From Synergistaceae bacterium (GTDB taxonomy: Bacteria > Synergistota > Synergistia > Synergistales > Aminobacteriaceae), in NCBI GenBank assembly GCA_017405525.1, contig JAFRAH010000016.1, positions 44,285 through 108,284 on the forward strand: DNA of 64,000 nucleotides. The letters run 5' to 3'. The notes below the pieces were generated by a model, which made no database searches, was not told the DNA's origin, and saw nothing but the letters and a program-made list of their open reading frames with translations. Position numbers and translations under genes: made by a program. Below, piece by piece: positions 1-7,943 of the stretch. Numbering within the stretch: the first letter of the stretch is position 1; each line of letters begins with the position of its first letter.

Positions 1-83
1 AGGCGTTCACGGTCTATGTATTCGTCAACATGGGGGATAAATCTTCTTGCGGCTATGCTCTGGATCTCATCGCATATGTTCAT
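1..83 (-). CDS. 5' end of an unidentified divergent gene (partial)
   Basis: A reading frame runs off the left edge on the minus strand. From the ATG at 83 it encodes 27 codons beginning MNICDEIQSIAARRFIPHVD, with codon use like the rest of the window. The frame is open a further 19 codons upstream to a TGA at 141-143, but no other ATG, GTG or TTG lies there. No good ribosome binding site precedes the ATG. I do not recognise the family. It may be the start of a gene or a remnant. Confidence 0.35.
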   Translation of the reverse strand, partial: MNICDEIQSIAARRFIPHVDEYIDRER

Positions 84-111
84 TGTGGAATATTTCAGGA
101 GGGCATAGTTC

Positions 112-142
112 GTCCTGAGTCCTGAGTCCTGAGTCCTGAGTC
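112..142. repeat. Heptanucleotide tandem repeat, 4.4 copies
   Basis: The unit GTCCTGA occurs four times without error, followed by GTC. It sits between the divergent partial gene (start at 83) and the leuS promoter. Perfect short tandem repeats of this kind can change copy number by slippage. Here it would alter spacing upstream of the minus-strand gene. Confidence 0.9.
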
Positions 143-231
143 AATTATGGTGCTCATTCTGGATTTGTCAACCGCCTTTCTGTGGGATGAAGTGAATTAT
201 ATCATGATGCTTTGTGATTTCCGGCCTGTTG

Positions 232-237
232 TATAAT
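232..237 (+). promoter_or_regulatory. Candidate -10 box for leuS
   Basis: A perfect TATAAT lies 42 nt upstream of the leuS start. No convincing -35 hexamer is seen at 16-18 nt. I saw no T-box motif in the leader. Confidence 0.5.
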
Positions 238-279
238 TTCGCAAAACAAAAAATCTCAACTGGAGGTAAAAACTCATTC

Positions 280-2775
280 ATGCCCTACGATTTTTCTAGC
301 ATAGAATCAAAATGGCAGGAACGCTGGAACTCTTCACACTGCTTTGAATCCCACACTGACCCCTCACGCGAAAAGTTCTTCTGCCTCGAAATGTTCCCCT
401 ATCCTTCAGGTGCCCTCCACATGGGACATATACGCAACTACTCAATAGGCGACGTAATAGCCCGCTTCCTCCGCAAGAATGGCCGCAACGTACTCTACAC
501 TATAGGATTTGACTCCTTCGGTATGCCCGCAGAGAACGCCGCCATAAAGTTCAAGACCAAGCCACATGACTGGACGCTCTCGAACATTGCCTACATGACT
601 GAACAGCTCAAGCGAATGGGTTACAGCTACGACTGGAGGCGCGAGGCCATTACCTGCCTTCCTGAATATTACAGGTGGAATCAGTGGATATTCCTCCAGA
701 TGTACAAGCGCGGGATTGTCTACCAGAAAGAGGCTCCCGTGAACTGGTGCGAGACCTGCGGGACTGTCCTGGCGAATGAACAGGTTGTTGACGGCGGATG
801 CTGGAGGTGCGGCCACCCTGTCCACAAGAAAAATCTCAAGCAGTGGTTTATCAAGATCACCGATTACGCCCAGGAGTTGCTTGACGACATCGAGAAAGAC
901 CTAAATCCTGGCTGGCCTCGTCGTGTCCGTATCATGCAGACCAACTGGATAGGACGTTCAGAGGGTGCAAGGCTCTCGTTCAGGATTCCCAAGCTCGACT
1001 ATGACCTTGAGGCGTTCACGACACGTTTCGATACGGTCTACGGTATTACGTTCATTGCCCTTGCCCCTGAGCACGAGCTCGTCAAGAAAATGAAGGCCGC
1101 AATGTCCCCGGAAGATGCAGGGAAACTTGACGCTTTCGTGAAACAGGTTGCCTCTCAATCCTCAATAGAGAGATCTGACGCTGGGGCAGAGAAACTCGGC
1201 TTCAAGACCCCGTTCTATGGCATTCACCCGGTAACAGGCAAGGAGATTCCCATCTGGATAGCGAACTACATACTCATAGACTACGGCACCGGCGCAATAA
1301 TGGGAGTTCCTGCACATGACCAGCGGGATTTTGACTTCTGCCGGAAATATGGCATCCCAATAATCCCCGTAATCAACCCCTCAGACGGAACGATACTTGA
1401 CGGCGACACAATGACCCATGCCTTCGAGGAGGACGGAATAGCCTGCAACTCCGGGAAGTTCAACGGCCTCAAGACCAGCGAGGCAATCCCGGCCATGATC
1501 GACTGGGGCGAAAAGGAAGGCATCTGCAAGCGTGAGGTCAACTTCAAGCTCCGCGACTGGCTCATCTCACGTCAAAGATACTGGGGAACACCGATACCTT
1601 TCGTTTACTGCGACAAGTGCGGGGTTGTTCCTGTACCTGAAGACCAGCTCCCGGTGAAGCTCCCTGAAGATGTCGAGGTGAAGGAAGTAGGACATTCACC
1701 GCTCCTTGACCTGCCGGACTTCCTGAACACAACATGCCCTGTCTGCGGAGGCCCGGCTCGTCGTGAGGCTGACACTATGGATACGTTCTTCTGCTCGTCG
1801 TGGTACTTTGACCGCTACTGTTCGCCCGGCTGTGAGGATTCACCGTTCCACAAGGAGGACGTAGATTACTGGATGCCCGTTGACCAGTACATAGGCGGAA
1901 TCGAACATGCCTGCCTCCACCTGATTTATGCCCGCTTCTTCGCCAAGTTCCTCACTGATATAGGACTCACTGATTACCGCGAGCCCTTCAAGAACTTGCT
2001 CACTCAGGGAATGGTCATCAAGGACGGCGCGAAAATGTCGAAGTCCCTCGGAAACACCGTAGACCCCACCGAAATGGTCAGGAAGTACGGAGCTGACACA
2101 ATAAGGCTCTTCATCCTCTTTGCCGCCCCGCCCAATAATGACCTTGAGTGGTCTGACAGAAACGTTGAGGGAGCTCACAGGTTCCTCAATAGGGTGTGGC
2201 GTTACGTTGAGGAGAACGCGGAGAACCTCAGGAAGTACGGGACTAAGATTATCCCGATGAATGAGGTCAAGGGTTCGGCGTTGAGGGAGTTCAAGCGGAG
2301 GATACACACGACGATTGACAGCGTTACGCACGACATCATAGACGAGAAACAGTTCAACACAGCAATAGCCCGCCTCATGGAGCTCACGAACTCGATATAC
2401 TCACTGGGTGATGACAGCCCCGAAGCATGGGAGCTCAAGCGTGAGGCCGTTGACGTGCTCCTGAACTGTTTATCCCCCTTCTGCCCCCACATCACCGAGG
2501 AGCTCTGGGAGATTCTCGGACATGACGGGATGCTCTGCCTCGAAGCATGGCCGGTTGCCGACACGTCCGCAATGGTTCAGGACAGCGTTACGGTGGTCGT
2601 CCAGATTAACGGGAAGGTGAGGGGGAAGTTCGAGCGTCCCGCAGGAATGCCCAAAGATGAGCTCACCAAAAGCATAATGTCCGAAGAGTTCATAGCCGGG
2701 AGAATTTCAGGGAAGGAAATCGTGAAGGTTATTGCCGTCCCTGATAAGCTCGTTAATATTGTGGTTAAGGGTTAA
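280..2775 (+). CDS. leuS: Leucyl-tRNA synthetase
   Basis: Cytoplasmic class I aminoacyl-tRNA synthetase that charges tRNA-Leu. The 831-residue product is full length for the bacterial enzyme. It shows the HIGH-type motif HMGH at residues 47-50 and the KMSKS loop at 585-589. The CP1 editing insertion contains TRFDTVYG and [12 protein letters not shown]. Two zinc-type cysteine pairs are visible in each of two places (CETCG/CWRCG and CDKCG/CPVCGG). I chose ATG 280 because GGAGG lies 13 nt upstream. The frame is open back to 214, but those 22 codons overlie the -10 box at 232-237 and do not look like the family. It is followed by a strong terminator, so it is probably monocistronic. Confidence 0.97.
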   Translation: MPYDFSSIESKWQERWNSSHCFESHTDPSREKFFCLEMFPYPSGALHMGHIRNYSIGDVIARFLRKNGRNVLYTIGFDSFGMPAENAAIKFKTKPHDWTLSNIAYMTEQLKRMGYSYDWRREAITCLPEYYRWNQWIFLQMYKRGIVYQKEAPVNWCETCGTVLANEQVVDGGCWRCGHPVHKKNLKQWFIKITDYAQELLDDIEKDLNPGWPRRVRIMQTNWIGRSEGARLSFRIPKLDYDLEAFTTRFDTVYGITFIALAPEHELVKKMKAAMSPEDAGKLDAFVKQVASQSSIERSDAGAEKLGFKTPFYGIHPVTGKEIPIWIANYILIDYGTGAIMGVPAHDQRDFDFCRKYGIPIIPVINPSDGTILDGDTMTHAFEEDGIACNSGKFNGLKTSEAIPAMIDWGEKEGICKREVNFKLRDWLISRQRYWGTPIPFVYCDKCGVVPVPEDQLPVKLPEDVEVKEVGHSPLLDLPDFLNTTCPVCGGPARREADTMDTFFCSSWYFDRYCSPGCEDSPFHKEDVDYWMPVDQYIGGIEHACLHLIYARFFAKFLTDIGLTDYREPFKNLLTQGMVIKDGAKMSKSLGNTVDPTEMVRKYGADTIRLFILFAAPPNNDLEWSDRNVEGAHRFLNRVWRYVEENAENLRKYGTKIIPMNEVKGSALREFKRRIHTTIDSVTHDIIDEKQFNTAIARLMELTNSIYSLGDDSPEAWELKREAVDVLLNCLSPFCPHITEELWEILGHDGMLCLEAWPVADTSAMVQDSVTVVVQINGKVRGKFERPAGMPKDELTKSIMSEEFIAGRISGKEIVKVIAVPDKLVNIVVKG

Positions 2776-2788
2776 GTTTTCGTGAAAG

Positions 2789-2822
2789 TCTCCTGCTCAT
2801 TACGGGCGGGAGATTTTTTTTT
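2789..2822 (+). terminator. Intrinsic terminator of leuS
   Basis: Stem TCTCCTGC (2789-2796) pairs with GCGGGAGA (2806-2813), one G-T pair included, and is followed by nine T. The same stem, with the same flanking TTTCGTGA sequence, ends putP at 24624-24659. Confidence 0.9.
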
Positions 2823-2828
2823 GCAGTG

Positions 2829-2834
2829 TATAAT
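2829..2834 (+). promoter_or_regulatory. Candidate -10 box for the pilin-like gene
   Basis: TATAAT lies just after the leuS terminator and 54 nt before the ATG at 2889. No clear -35 box is seen. Confidence 0.4.
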
Positions 2835-2888
2835 TCTCTTATCCTAATTATCCCAGAACAAAAGCATAAAGAAAGAAGGATGACCGTG

Positions 2889-3479
2889 ATGCGCAGGGTA
2901 AGGAATGGTTTTACTCTTGTTGAGCTGCTTATAGTGATCGTAGTAATCGGTGTTCTGGCCTCAATGCTAATTGTCGAGGCCGCCGAAATGGAATCAACGT
3001 CAAAGGCAACGCAAATAGTCAACAACCTGAAACAGCTTCAGACCGCGGCAATGTCTTGGTATTGGGATCATGAGGGGCTTCTTGTGCTGAGTGATACTGA
3101 CGGCTATACAGTAGGCGGGGTTAAAGGGCAGTCTTTGCATGAGCGGGTCAAAAAGGATGACATGGAGATAAAGAGATACCTAGCTAACCGGAACTTTTCC
3201 CTTAACAGGGGTGCTTCAGGCTATGGCGACGTAACAAAGCAGGGTCTTTATGCCGCAGTTGACGGGTATTCTGTGTATGTAGGCAAAAGCAACAGTGAGT
3301 ATTATGTGTTCTACAGGATCTCATCCGATCCGAAGAAGAGCGACAAATCAAGGCTCAGGGAAAAGCTCAAGGGTCGCGCAAAATCCGCCCGCCTCATCAC
3401 ATACGCCAATCAGAAAACTTCACCATACAACGGTGAAAATATTGTAGGAATGGTTGTAATGACGTTCAGGCAGCAATAG
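2889..3479 (+). CDS. Type IV pilin-like protein (prepilin with N-methylation signal)
   Basis: A 196-residue protein with a short basic leader followed by a class III prepilin signal: cleavage is expected after Gly7, the mature protein would start with Phe, and Glu is at mature position 5 (GFTLVELL). The first about 25 mature residues form the hydrophobic pilin helix. The rest is a unique globular domain with no cysteine pair, so it may be a pseudopilin or minor pilin. I chose the ATG at 2889 because GAAGG lies 9 nt upstream; the in-frame ATG at 2880 abuts that site. No other pilus assembly genes are nearby, so assembly must rely on genes elsewhere. It is 20 nt upstream of holA and probably shares its transcript. 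Confidence 0.85.
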   Translation: MRRVRNGFTLVELLIVIVVIGVLASMLIVEAAEMESTSKATQIVNNLKQLQTAAMSWYWDHEGLLVLSDTDGYTVGGVKGQSLHERVKKDDMEIKRYLANRNFSLNRGASGYGDVTKQGLYAAVDGYSVYVGKSNSEYYVFYRISSDPKKSDKSRLREKLKGRAKSARLITYANQKTSPYNGENIVGMVVMTFRQQ

Positions 3480-3499
3480 CTCAGGAGGGAGGCCACAAA

Positions 3500-4429
3500 A
3501 TGCCTCACATAATCGCGATAGAATACTCAGACTCACAGAGAAGGCAGCTCAAGGCAAAACTTGACGAGCTCGCAAAAAAAGGCTGGCCGTTATCCGGCAA
3601 GTATGAGGCTCAATCATTCGGGACATGGGAAAAACTTTTCGAGAACGCAATATCACCGGGCCTTTTCGCACAGCGTGAAGTTATCGTGATTGAGGAGGCC
3701 GGAGAACTCGGAGACTTCCCCGAAAGTTTAGCTCCCCTCATTGAGGACGAGGAAGCCAACACAATAATGATACTCATCTTCAGCGGGGACATGAAGACCC
3801 TCAAGCCCATCATCAAGCAAATCACCGTCATAAAGCCTGAAGCCCAAGTGCCGCCCTGGAAGCGTCAGGCATGGTTAGCCTCGCTCGCAAAAGATGAAGG
3901 CTGCAGGATTGCCCCCGAAGCCGCCCAGATGCTCGCCGAAAATATCGAGTCCCAGGAGGAATTGCGTTCGGAGCTCCTCAAGCTGGCCATGTATGCGGAC
4001 GGACGGGAGATTACCGCCGGTGATGTCTCTGCTCTCTCGTTCGATGAGGGAGGCCGGGCAATAATGACGTTCCTTGACGGAGTGTGTGCGAACAACCCCC
4101 AAGACGTAGCCCGTTCATTGGGACACCTGAGAGGTGAGCCGGTCCTTCCAGTACTTGCGGCAATCACGAACAGGTTACGGCCTGCACTGGTCATGTCTTC
4201 ATTTCAGGGGAAATACACGGATGAAGCGTTGAAGGCAATCGGACTTGACCCGGCAAAGAAGAGTTACGCCATCAACAAGGCAAAATCTGCACTGAAACTT
4301 TACGGTGCTGAACGAATAAATATATTCATGGCCAAGTCTTCAAGGCTCTCATTCCTAGAGAAGACCTCAAGGGCTGAAGGCTGGCAGGGTTTCGAGCTTG
4401 CTTTGTGGGAGCTCATGGCCAAAGTATAG
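3500..4429 (+). CDS. holA: DNA polymerase III, delta subunit
   Basis: Clamp-loader subunit that opens the beta sliding clamp during replication. The 309-residue protein has the length and layout of HolA: an N-terminal AAA-like domain without Walker motifs, containing the conserved segment VIVIEEAGELGDFPESL and ILIFSGDMKTLKPI, then helical domains with LRSELLKLAMYADGREIT, and a C-terminal segment beginning RGEPVLPVLAAITNRLRPAL. A GGAGGG ribosome site precedes the ATG. It lies between the pilin-like gene and the LD-carboxypeptidase gene on the same strand with short gaps. Confidence 0.9.
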   Translation: MPHIIAIEYSDSQRRQLKAKLDELAKKGWPLSGKYEAQSFGTWEKLFENAISPGLFAQREVIVIEEAGELGDFPESLAPLIEDEEANTIMILIFSGDMKTLKPIIKQITVIKPEAQVPPWKRQAWLASLAKDEGCRIAPEAAQMLAENIESQEELRSELLKLAMYADGREITAGDVSALSFDEGGRAIMTFLDGVCANNPQDVARSLGHLRGEPVLPVLAAITNRLRPALVMSSFQGKYTDEALKAIGLDPAKKSYAINKAKSALKLYGAERINIFMAKSSRLSFLEKTSRAEGWQGFELALWELMAKV

Positions 4430-4447
4430 ACAGGAGGAGTGTCATTC

Positions 4448-5470
4448 ATGAGGAAGTTATGTTTTGCGTTTATGTTGGTGATGCTGATGTGTCAGGTGTC
4501 TCACGCCGGGGAAGCTATGAGATTGCGGGGATATGCCCTGAAGTCCGGGGACTGCATAGGAGTCCTGGCACCGGCAAGCTACGCATCAAGTGATGACCTG
4601 GGGGCTGTGGAGCTGCTCAGGTCTCAGGGCTACAGGGTCAGGCTGGCACCTTCAGCGACGGCACTCTATGAGCATTTCGCCGGGACTGACAGGAAACGCG
4701 CGGAGGACATCAACGAGTTCTTCAGGGACGACAGCATCAAGGCCATCTTGTGCGTGAGGGGAGGCTACGGTTCGGCAAGGGTACTCGACAGGCTGGACTA
4801 CGAGATGATAGCCCGGCACCCCAAGCCGCTAATCGGGTTCAGCGACGTTACTGCACTCCATGTTGCCATTGGGGACAAGTGCGGAATGTCGACAATTCAC
4901 GGCCCCATGATGGTATCGTTCACGACACCAAGATTTGACTCGGAGTATACGCGCTCGAATTTCTTTGCCGGCCTAGCCAGCACTGAGGCAGTTGGCGAAA
5001 TCCCAATGCCCGAAGGCCGCAATCTGGAGGCAGTGATTCCCGGCCATGCTGAGGGGATAATCACAGGGGGTAATCTCACGGTCTTAACGTCCCTCGTAGG
5101 CACACCGTGGGAACTTGACGGTAGAGGCTCGCTGTTACTGCTTGAGGAAGTCGGGGAGAAGCCCTACAGGATTGACAGGATGCTTAACCAGTTATGGCAG
5201 AGCGGACTTTTGCGGAGGGTGAACGGAATAATTCTCGGTGATTTTGTGGGCTGTGAGAATGATGACGCTGATGGTGTGAATGACTTTACCCTTGATGACG
5301 TACTGAAGCACTATGCCCGAATTTCACGCAAGCCCGTAATTCGGGGGATGCCTTCAGGACACGGGGAATATAATTTCTTCCTGCCGCTCGGAATACATGC
5401 CTCGATGAATGCCAGTGAGGACGGATCAGCAAGCCTTGCTATTGACATTCCGGCCTTAATGGAGCAATAA
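4448..5470 (+). CDS. LD-carboxypeptidase, family S66, exported
   Basis: Serine peptidase that removes the terminal D-alanine from murein tetrapeptides during peptidoglycan recycling; usually cytoplasmic, but here an N-terminal signal peptide (hydrophobic core LCFAFMLVMLMCQVSHA) suggests a periplasmic location. The nucleophile is predicted to be Ser132 in GFSDVTAL. The catalytic Glu is likely in LLLEEVGEKPYRIDRML and the His in GMPSGHGEYN. At 340 residues it is near family length. The start at 4448 is chosen because AGGAGG lies 10 nt upstream; an in-frame GTG at 4439 is too close to it. It may be called LdcA-like, but the family also includes microcin self-immunity proteins. Confidence 0.88.
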   Translation: MRKLCFAFMLVMLMCQVSHAGEAMRLRGYALKSGDCIGVLAPASYASSDDLGAVELLRSQGYRVRLAPSATALYEHFAGTDRKRAEDINEFFRDDSIKAILCVRGGYGSARVLDRLDYEMIARHPKPLIGFSDVTALHVAIGDKCGMSTIHGPMMVSFTTPRFDSEYTRSNFFAGLASTEAVGEIPMPEGRNLEAVIPGHAEGIITGGNLTVLTSLVGTPWELDGRGSLLLLEEVGEKPYRIDRMLNQLWQSGLLRRVNGIILGDFVGCENDDADGVNDFTLDDVLKHYARISRKPVIRGMPSGHGEYNFFLPLGIHASMNASEDGSASLAIDIPALMEQ

Positions 5471-5476
5471 ATCTAG

Positions 5477-5482
5477 TATAAT
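5477..5482 (+). promoter_or_regulatory. Candidate -10 box for the SprA-like gene
   Basis: TATAAT lies 32 nt upstream of the ATG at 5515, just after the stop of the LD-carboxypeptidase gene. A strong AAGGAGGTG ribosome site follows at 5498-5506. Confidence 0.55.
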
Positions 5483-5514
5483 ATTCATATCCAGTACAAG
5501 GAGGTGCAACAATC

Positions 5515-6438
5515 ATGCAGGTAACATCATTGCTTTCGGCAGGATACCTTGAGCCAATGCAGAACGTTCCGCGCGTCCAAAAGCTGACTGAGAACGAGAA
5601 GGAGATAGACCAGTCCAAACAGCAAAAGGAACAGGAGATACTCGCCGAAGAACAGGCACTAAAGGCCAAGCTCGGAAGCAGTACGCAAGTTCACACGGTA
5701 TACCGCTACAGCATGGGGACTGACGGGAGACGCTACATTACCGGCGCATCAGTAACCATGAAGGGCAGTGAGGAGGACCTTAACCGTGTCAGTGGCGGCC
5801 CGGCAACCGAAGACTTGCAGAGCCAGAGGCAGGAAGCCCAAGAAGCCCGCAAGAGTGAAGACCGCGAGAACGAGCACAGCCAGAACATCATCAAGTCCGA
5901 AGCAGAGAAGCGTGAAGCCGAAGAGAAGAAGGACAAGGCCGAAGACAAGAAAGATGCCCAAATCCGGGAGCTCAAGCAGATACAGAACGAGGTCATAGCC
6001 CACGAGGCAGCTCATCAGGCGGCGGCAGGAGACTTAGGCGGCGGGGTAAGCTACACCTACACCCAGGGCCCGGACGGTCAGAACTATATCACCGGCGGCG
6101 AGGTCCCCATACGGTTCAAGGAGGGCGCGACACCTGAAGAGACTCTCAGGAACATGCAGAGAGTCCAGAACGCGGCAAGTGCCCCGGCTGATCCTTCAGG
6201 GCAGGACAGGCAGGTTGCGGCGAAGGCGGCGGCCTTGGCATCACGTGCAAGAAGTGAACTCTCACAGGAACACACCGAGTACATCGGCGAACATACAGAG
6301 ACAGTCGCGAAAGGAACACCAATAATCGAGGCAGTAAGCAGGGAGGACGAACAGCAGGACGCAGAGAAGAACGGCGTTATGTCAGTTCTTGCGTCAGTGA
6401 AGGAACTGCAGCTTCAGAGCTTGTTGCCGGCAGCATGA
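5515..6438 (+). CDS. SprA-related putative metalloprotease-like protein
   Basis: A 307-residue protein of the SprA-related family, a predicted zinc protease domain of unknown role. The HExxH motif (HEAAH) begins at residue 163 and is followed by the family signature GGVSYTYTQGPDGQNYITGG. A related sentence, YRYSMGTDGRRYITGASV, occurs near residue 65, suggesting an internal duplication. Between them lies a highly charged Lys/Glu-rich stretch (about residues 90-155) likely to form coiled coil. There is no signal peptide or membrane segment. The C-terminus ends in hydrophobic VKELQLQSLLPAA. It overlaps the next gene by 4 nt (ATGA), so the two are probably translated together. Confidence 0.75.
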   Translation: MQVTSLLSAGYLEPMQNVPRVQKLTENEKEIDQSKQQKEQEILAEEQALKAKLGSSTQVHTVYRYSMGTDGRRYITGASVTMKGSEEDLNRVSGGPATEDLQSQRQEAQEARKSEDRENEHSQNIIKSEAEKREAEEKKDKAEDKKDAQIRELKQIQNEVIAHEAAHQAAAGDLGGGVSYTYTQGPDGQNYITGGEVPIRFKEGATPEETLRNMQRVQNAASAPADPSGQDRQVAAKAAALASRARSELSQEHTEYIGEHTETVAKGTPIIEAVSREDEQQDAEKNGVMSVLASVKELQLQSLLPAA

Positions 6439-7346
6439 CAGTATTTGACCGTATGCTCAGCACGCAGGCGTTAATGTTCGTCTACGTGGTTACGGGCATA
6501 ATCATGGCTAAATGCAACATACTAAGGCACGAAGGACGTTCCAGCTTCATTAACCTGTTGCTTGATATAACGCTCCCCTGCATGATACTGAACTCGTTTA
6601 ACGTTGAGATTGGCATTGACGAGCTCATATCTGCGGGGGAGATTATGATTATTTCGGTCGTCTGTGTCTTCATTGCTTGGTTGACGGGTAAAGTCTTTTG
6701 GCGAAACCAGCCCCACGAACGCAAGGCAGTCCTTGAGTTCTCTACCCTCTTCTCGAACGCAGGGAATGCAGGGATGCCTATTGTTGCATCAGTTTTCGGG
6801 ACTGAAGGAGTGTTTTATGCCTCGTTCTACCTTCTTCCTGTCAGAATACTCATCTGGACGTTAGGGCTCTCACTTTTTGTTGACGAGAGAGACACAAAGA
6901 AACGCATCATGACGCTCCTCAAGACACCAAGCCTCGTAGTTGTCTTTATCGGGATTGCGTTAATGTTCATGCCCTTCAAGCTGCCTTCAGTTCTTTCGGT
7001 GGCAGTCAAGAACATCGGCGACATGACCGGGCCGCTCTCAATGATGATAATCGGTGCGGCATTGGGTGAGTCAAATCTCCGTGAGGCTCTCGACATTGAC
7101 GCGTTCAAGCTGACATTTGTACGTTTAGCCGTTCAGCCCCTGATATTCCTGTTCTTGTTCCGGGCACTTGGGGTTCAGGCTATCTTGTGGCAGGTTGCGG
7201 TAACGTTGACGGCCATGCCCGCGGCGGCCAACACCGAGATAATCGCCGAGATGTACGGGAAGGACTATGCATTTGCGGCGCGCTGTGTAGTCGTCTCGAC
7301 CGTCGCATCACTGTTCAGCGTCCCACTACTCACTCTTCTTTTCTGA
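6435..7346 (+). CDS. AEC (auxin efflux carrier) family transporter
   Basis: Inner-membrane permease of 303 residues with about ten hydrophobic segments in two halves. The conserved N-terminal MFVYVVTGIIMAKCNIL and the central FSTLFSNAGNAGMPIV match the AEC family, whose bacterial members move dicarboxylates or other organic anions. The substrate cannot be read from the sequence. The start overlaps the stop of the SprA-like gene. Its last 21 nt overlap the convergent end of kptA, and no terminator can be placed there. Confidence 0.88.
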   Translation: MTVFDRMLSTQALMFVYVVTGIIMAKCNILRHEGRSSFINLLLDITLPCMILNSFNVEIGIDELISAGEIMIISVVCVFIAWLTGKVFWRNQPHERKAVLEFSTLFSNAGNAGMPIVASVFGTEGVFYASFYLLPVRILIWTLGLSLFVDERDTKKRIMTLLKTPSLVVVFIGIALMFMPFKLPSVLSVAVKNIGDMTGPLSMMIIGAALGESNLREALDIDAFKLTFVRLAVQPLIFLFLFRALGVQAILWQVAVTLTAMPAAANTEIIAEMYGKDYAFAARCVVVSTVASLFSVPLLTLLF

Positions 7347-7889
7347 GCGTTCGAGATACTGAGGGGGTACTTCCTTCGTGAGCCATACGCCATTCACTGA
7401 CCTGAAGAACTTATGCCCCTCCCTGTGCATCAAGCCGGCCTTCACGGTGTAGACTATGGGTTTTCCGTGCCGCCTTCCTGTCTTCATGGCCGTGTCGTAA
7501 TCCCCCGACAAGTGAACGTAGAGCCTCGTCATTGGCCTTAACCCTTCAGCCTCGATACTGCGGGTAAATCTCTCACCTGTTCCGTGCCAGAGAATTTCGG
7601 GGGGCTCCCTCTCCTCAAGCTCAACGTCAACCTTCACTGAATGCCCCTGATTTGCTCGTATCTTTGTGCCGTCCTCACTGAATGAGTACCTTCCCTTGCT
7701 GTCAGTCGCTACGATATTGGCGAGGGTCTCAGCGTCAATCTGCCGTGTCCTGTTGATGCCCTCGATGAGTTCGTGAACGTCTGCCCAGCCGTGAGAGTCA
7801 AGAGTTACCCCGGCAATTTCGGGGTGATGACGCAATATGAGTGATATGTACCTGCTGAGTGATGAGTTCCTGTCTTTCTCCCTGCTCAT
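7326..7889 (-). CDS. kptA: RNA 2'-phosphotransferase (Tpt1/KptA family)
   Basis: Transfers a 2'-phosphate from RNA to NAD, giving ADP-ribose 1'',2''-cyclic phosphate; in eukaryotes this completes tRNA splicing, while the bacterial role is unknown. The 187-residue protein shows the family order: SRYISLILRHHPE near the N-terminus, HGWADVHELI, the NAD-binding part LWHGTGERF, then YVHLSGDYDTAMKTGRRHG and a C-terminal NGVWLTKEVPPQYL. Its AGGAGGG ribosome site (7902-7908) is the 3' arm of the terminator of the upstream symporter gene, and a TATAAT sits in the loop. It overlaps the AEC gene tail to tail. Confidence 0.93.
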   Translation of the reverse strand: MSREKDRNSSLSRYISLILRHHPEIAGVTLDSHGWADVHELIEGINRTRQIDAETLANIVATDSKGRYSFSEDGTKIRANQGHSVKVDVELEEREPPEILWHGTGERFTRSIEAEGLRPMTRLYVHLSGDYDTAMKTGRRHGKPIVYTVKAGLMHREGHKFFRSVNGVWLTKEVPPQYLERSEKKSE

Positions 7890-7892
7890 GGC

Positions 7893-7928
7893 AAAAAAAA
7901 TCCCTCCTGCTTGAATTATACAGGAGGG
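7893..7928 (-). terminator. Terminator of the DAACS gene that contains the kptA promoter box and ribosome site
   Basis: On the minus strand CCCTCCTG (7928-7921) pairs perfectly with CAGGAGGG (7909-7902), followed by A and eight T (7900-7893). The 11-nt loop contains TATAAT (7920-7915). The 3' arm is the only ribosome binding site in front of the kptA ATG at 7889, at 12-13 nt spacing. Confidence 0.85.
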
Positions 7929-7943
7929 CGTGAATTTCTCTCT

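Noticed and set aside
1..279. Possible T-box or other riboswitch before leuS
   Set aside because: No T-box sequence (AGGGTGG-type) or antiterminator structure is visible; the -10 box at 232 leaves only a short leader.
1840..2331. Long antisense open frame over leuS (163 codons)
   Set aside because: It has no ribosome site, mirrors the codon pattern of leuS and encodes no recognisable motif; similar shadows occur over many genes here.
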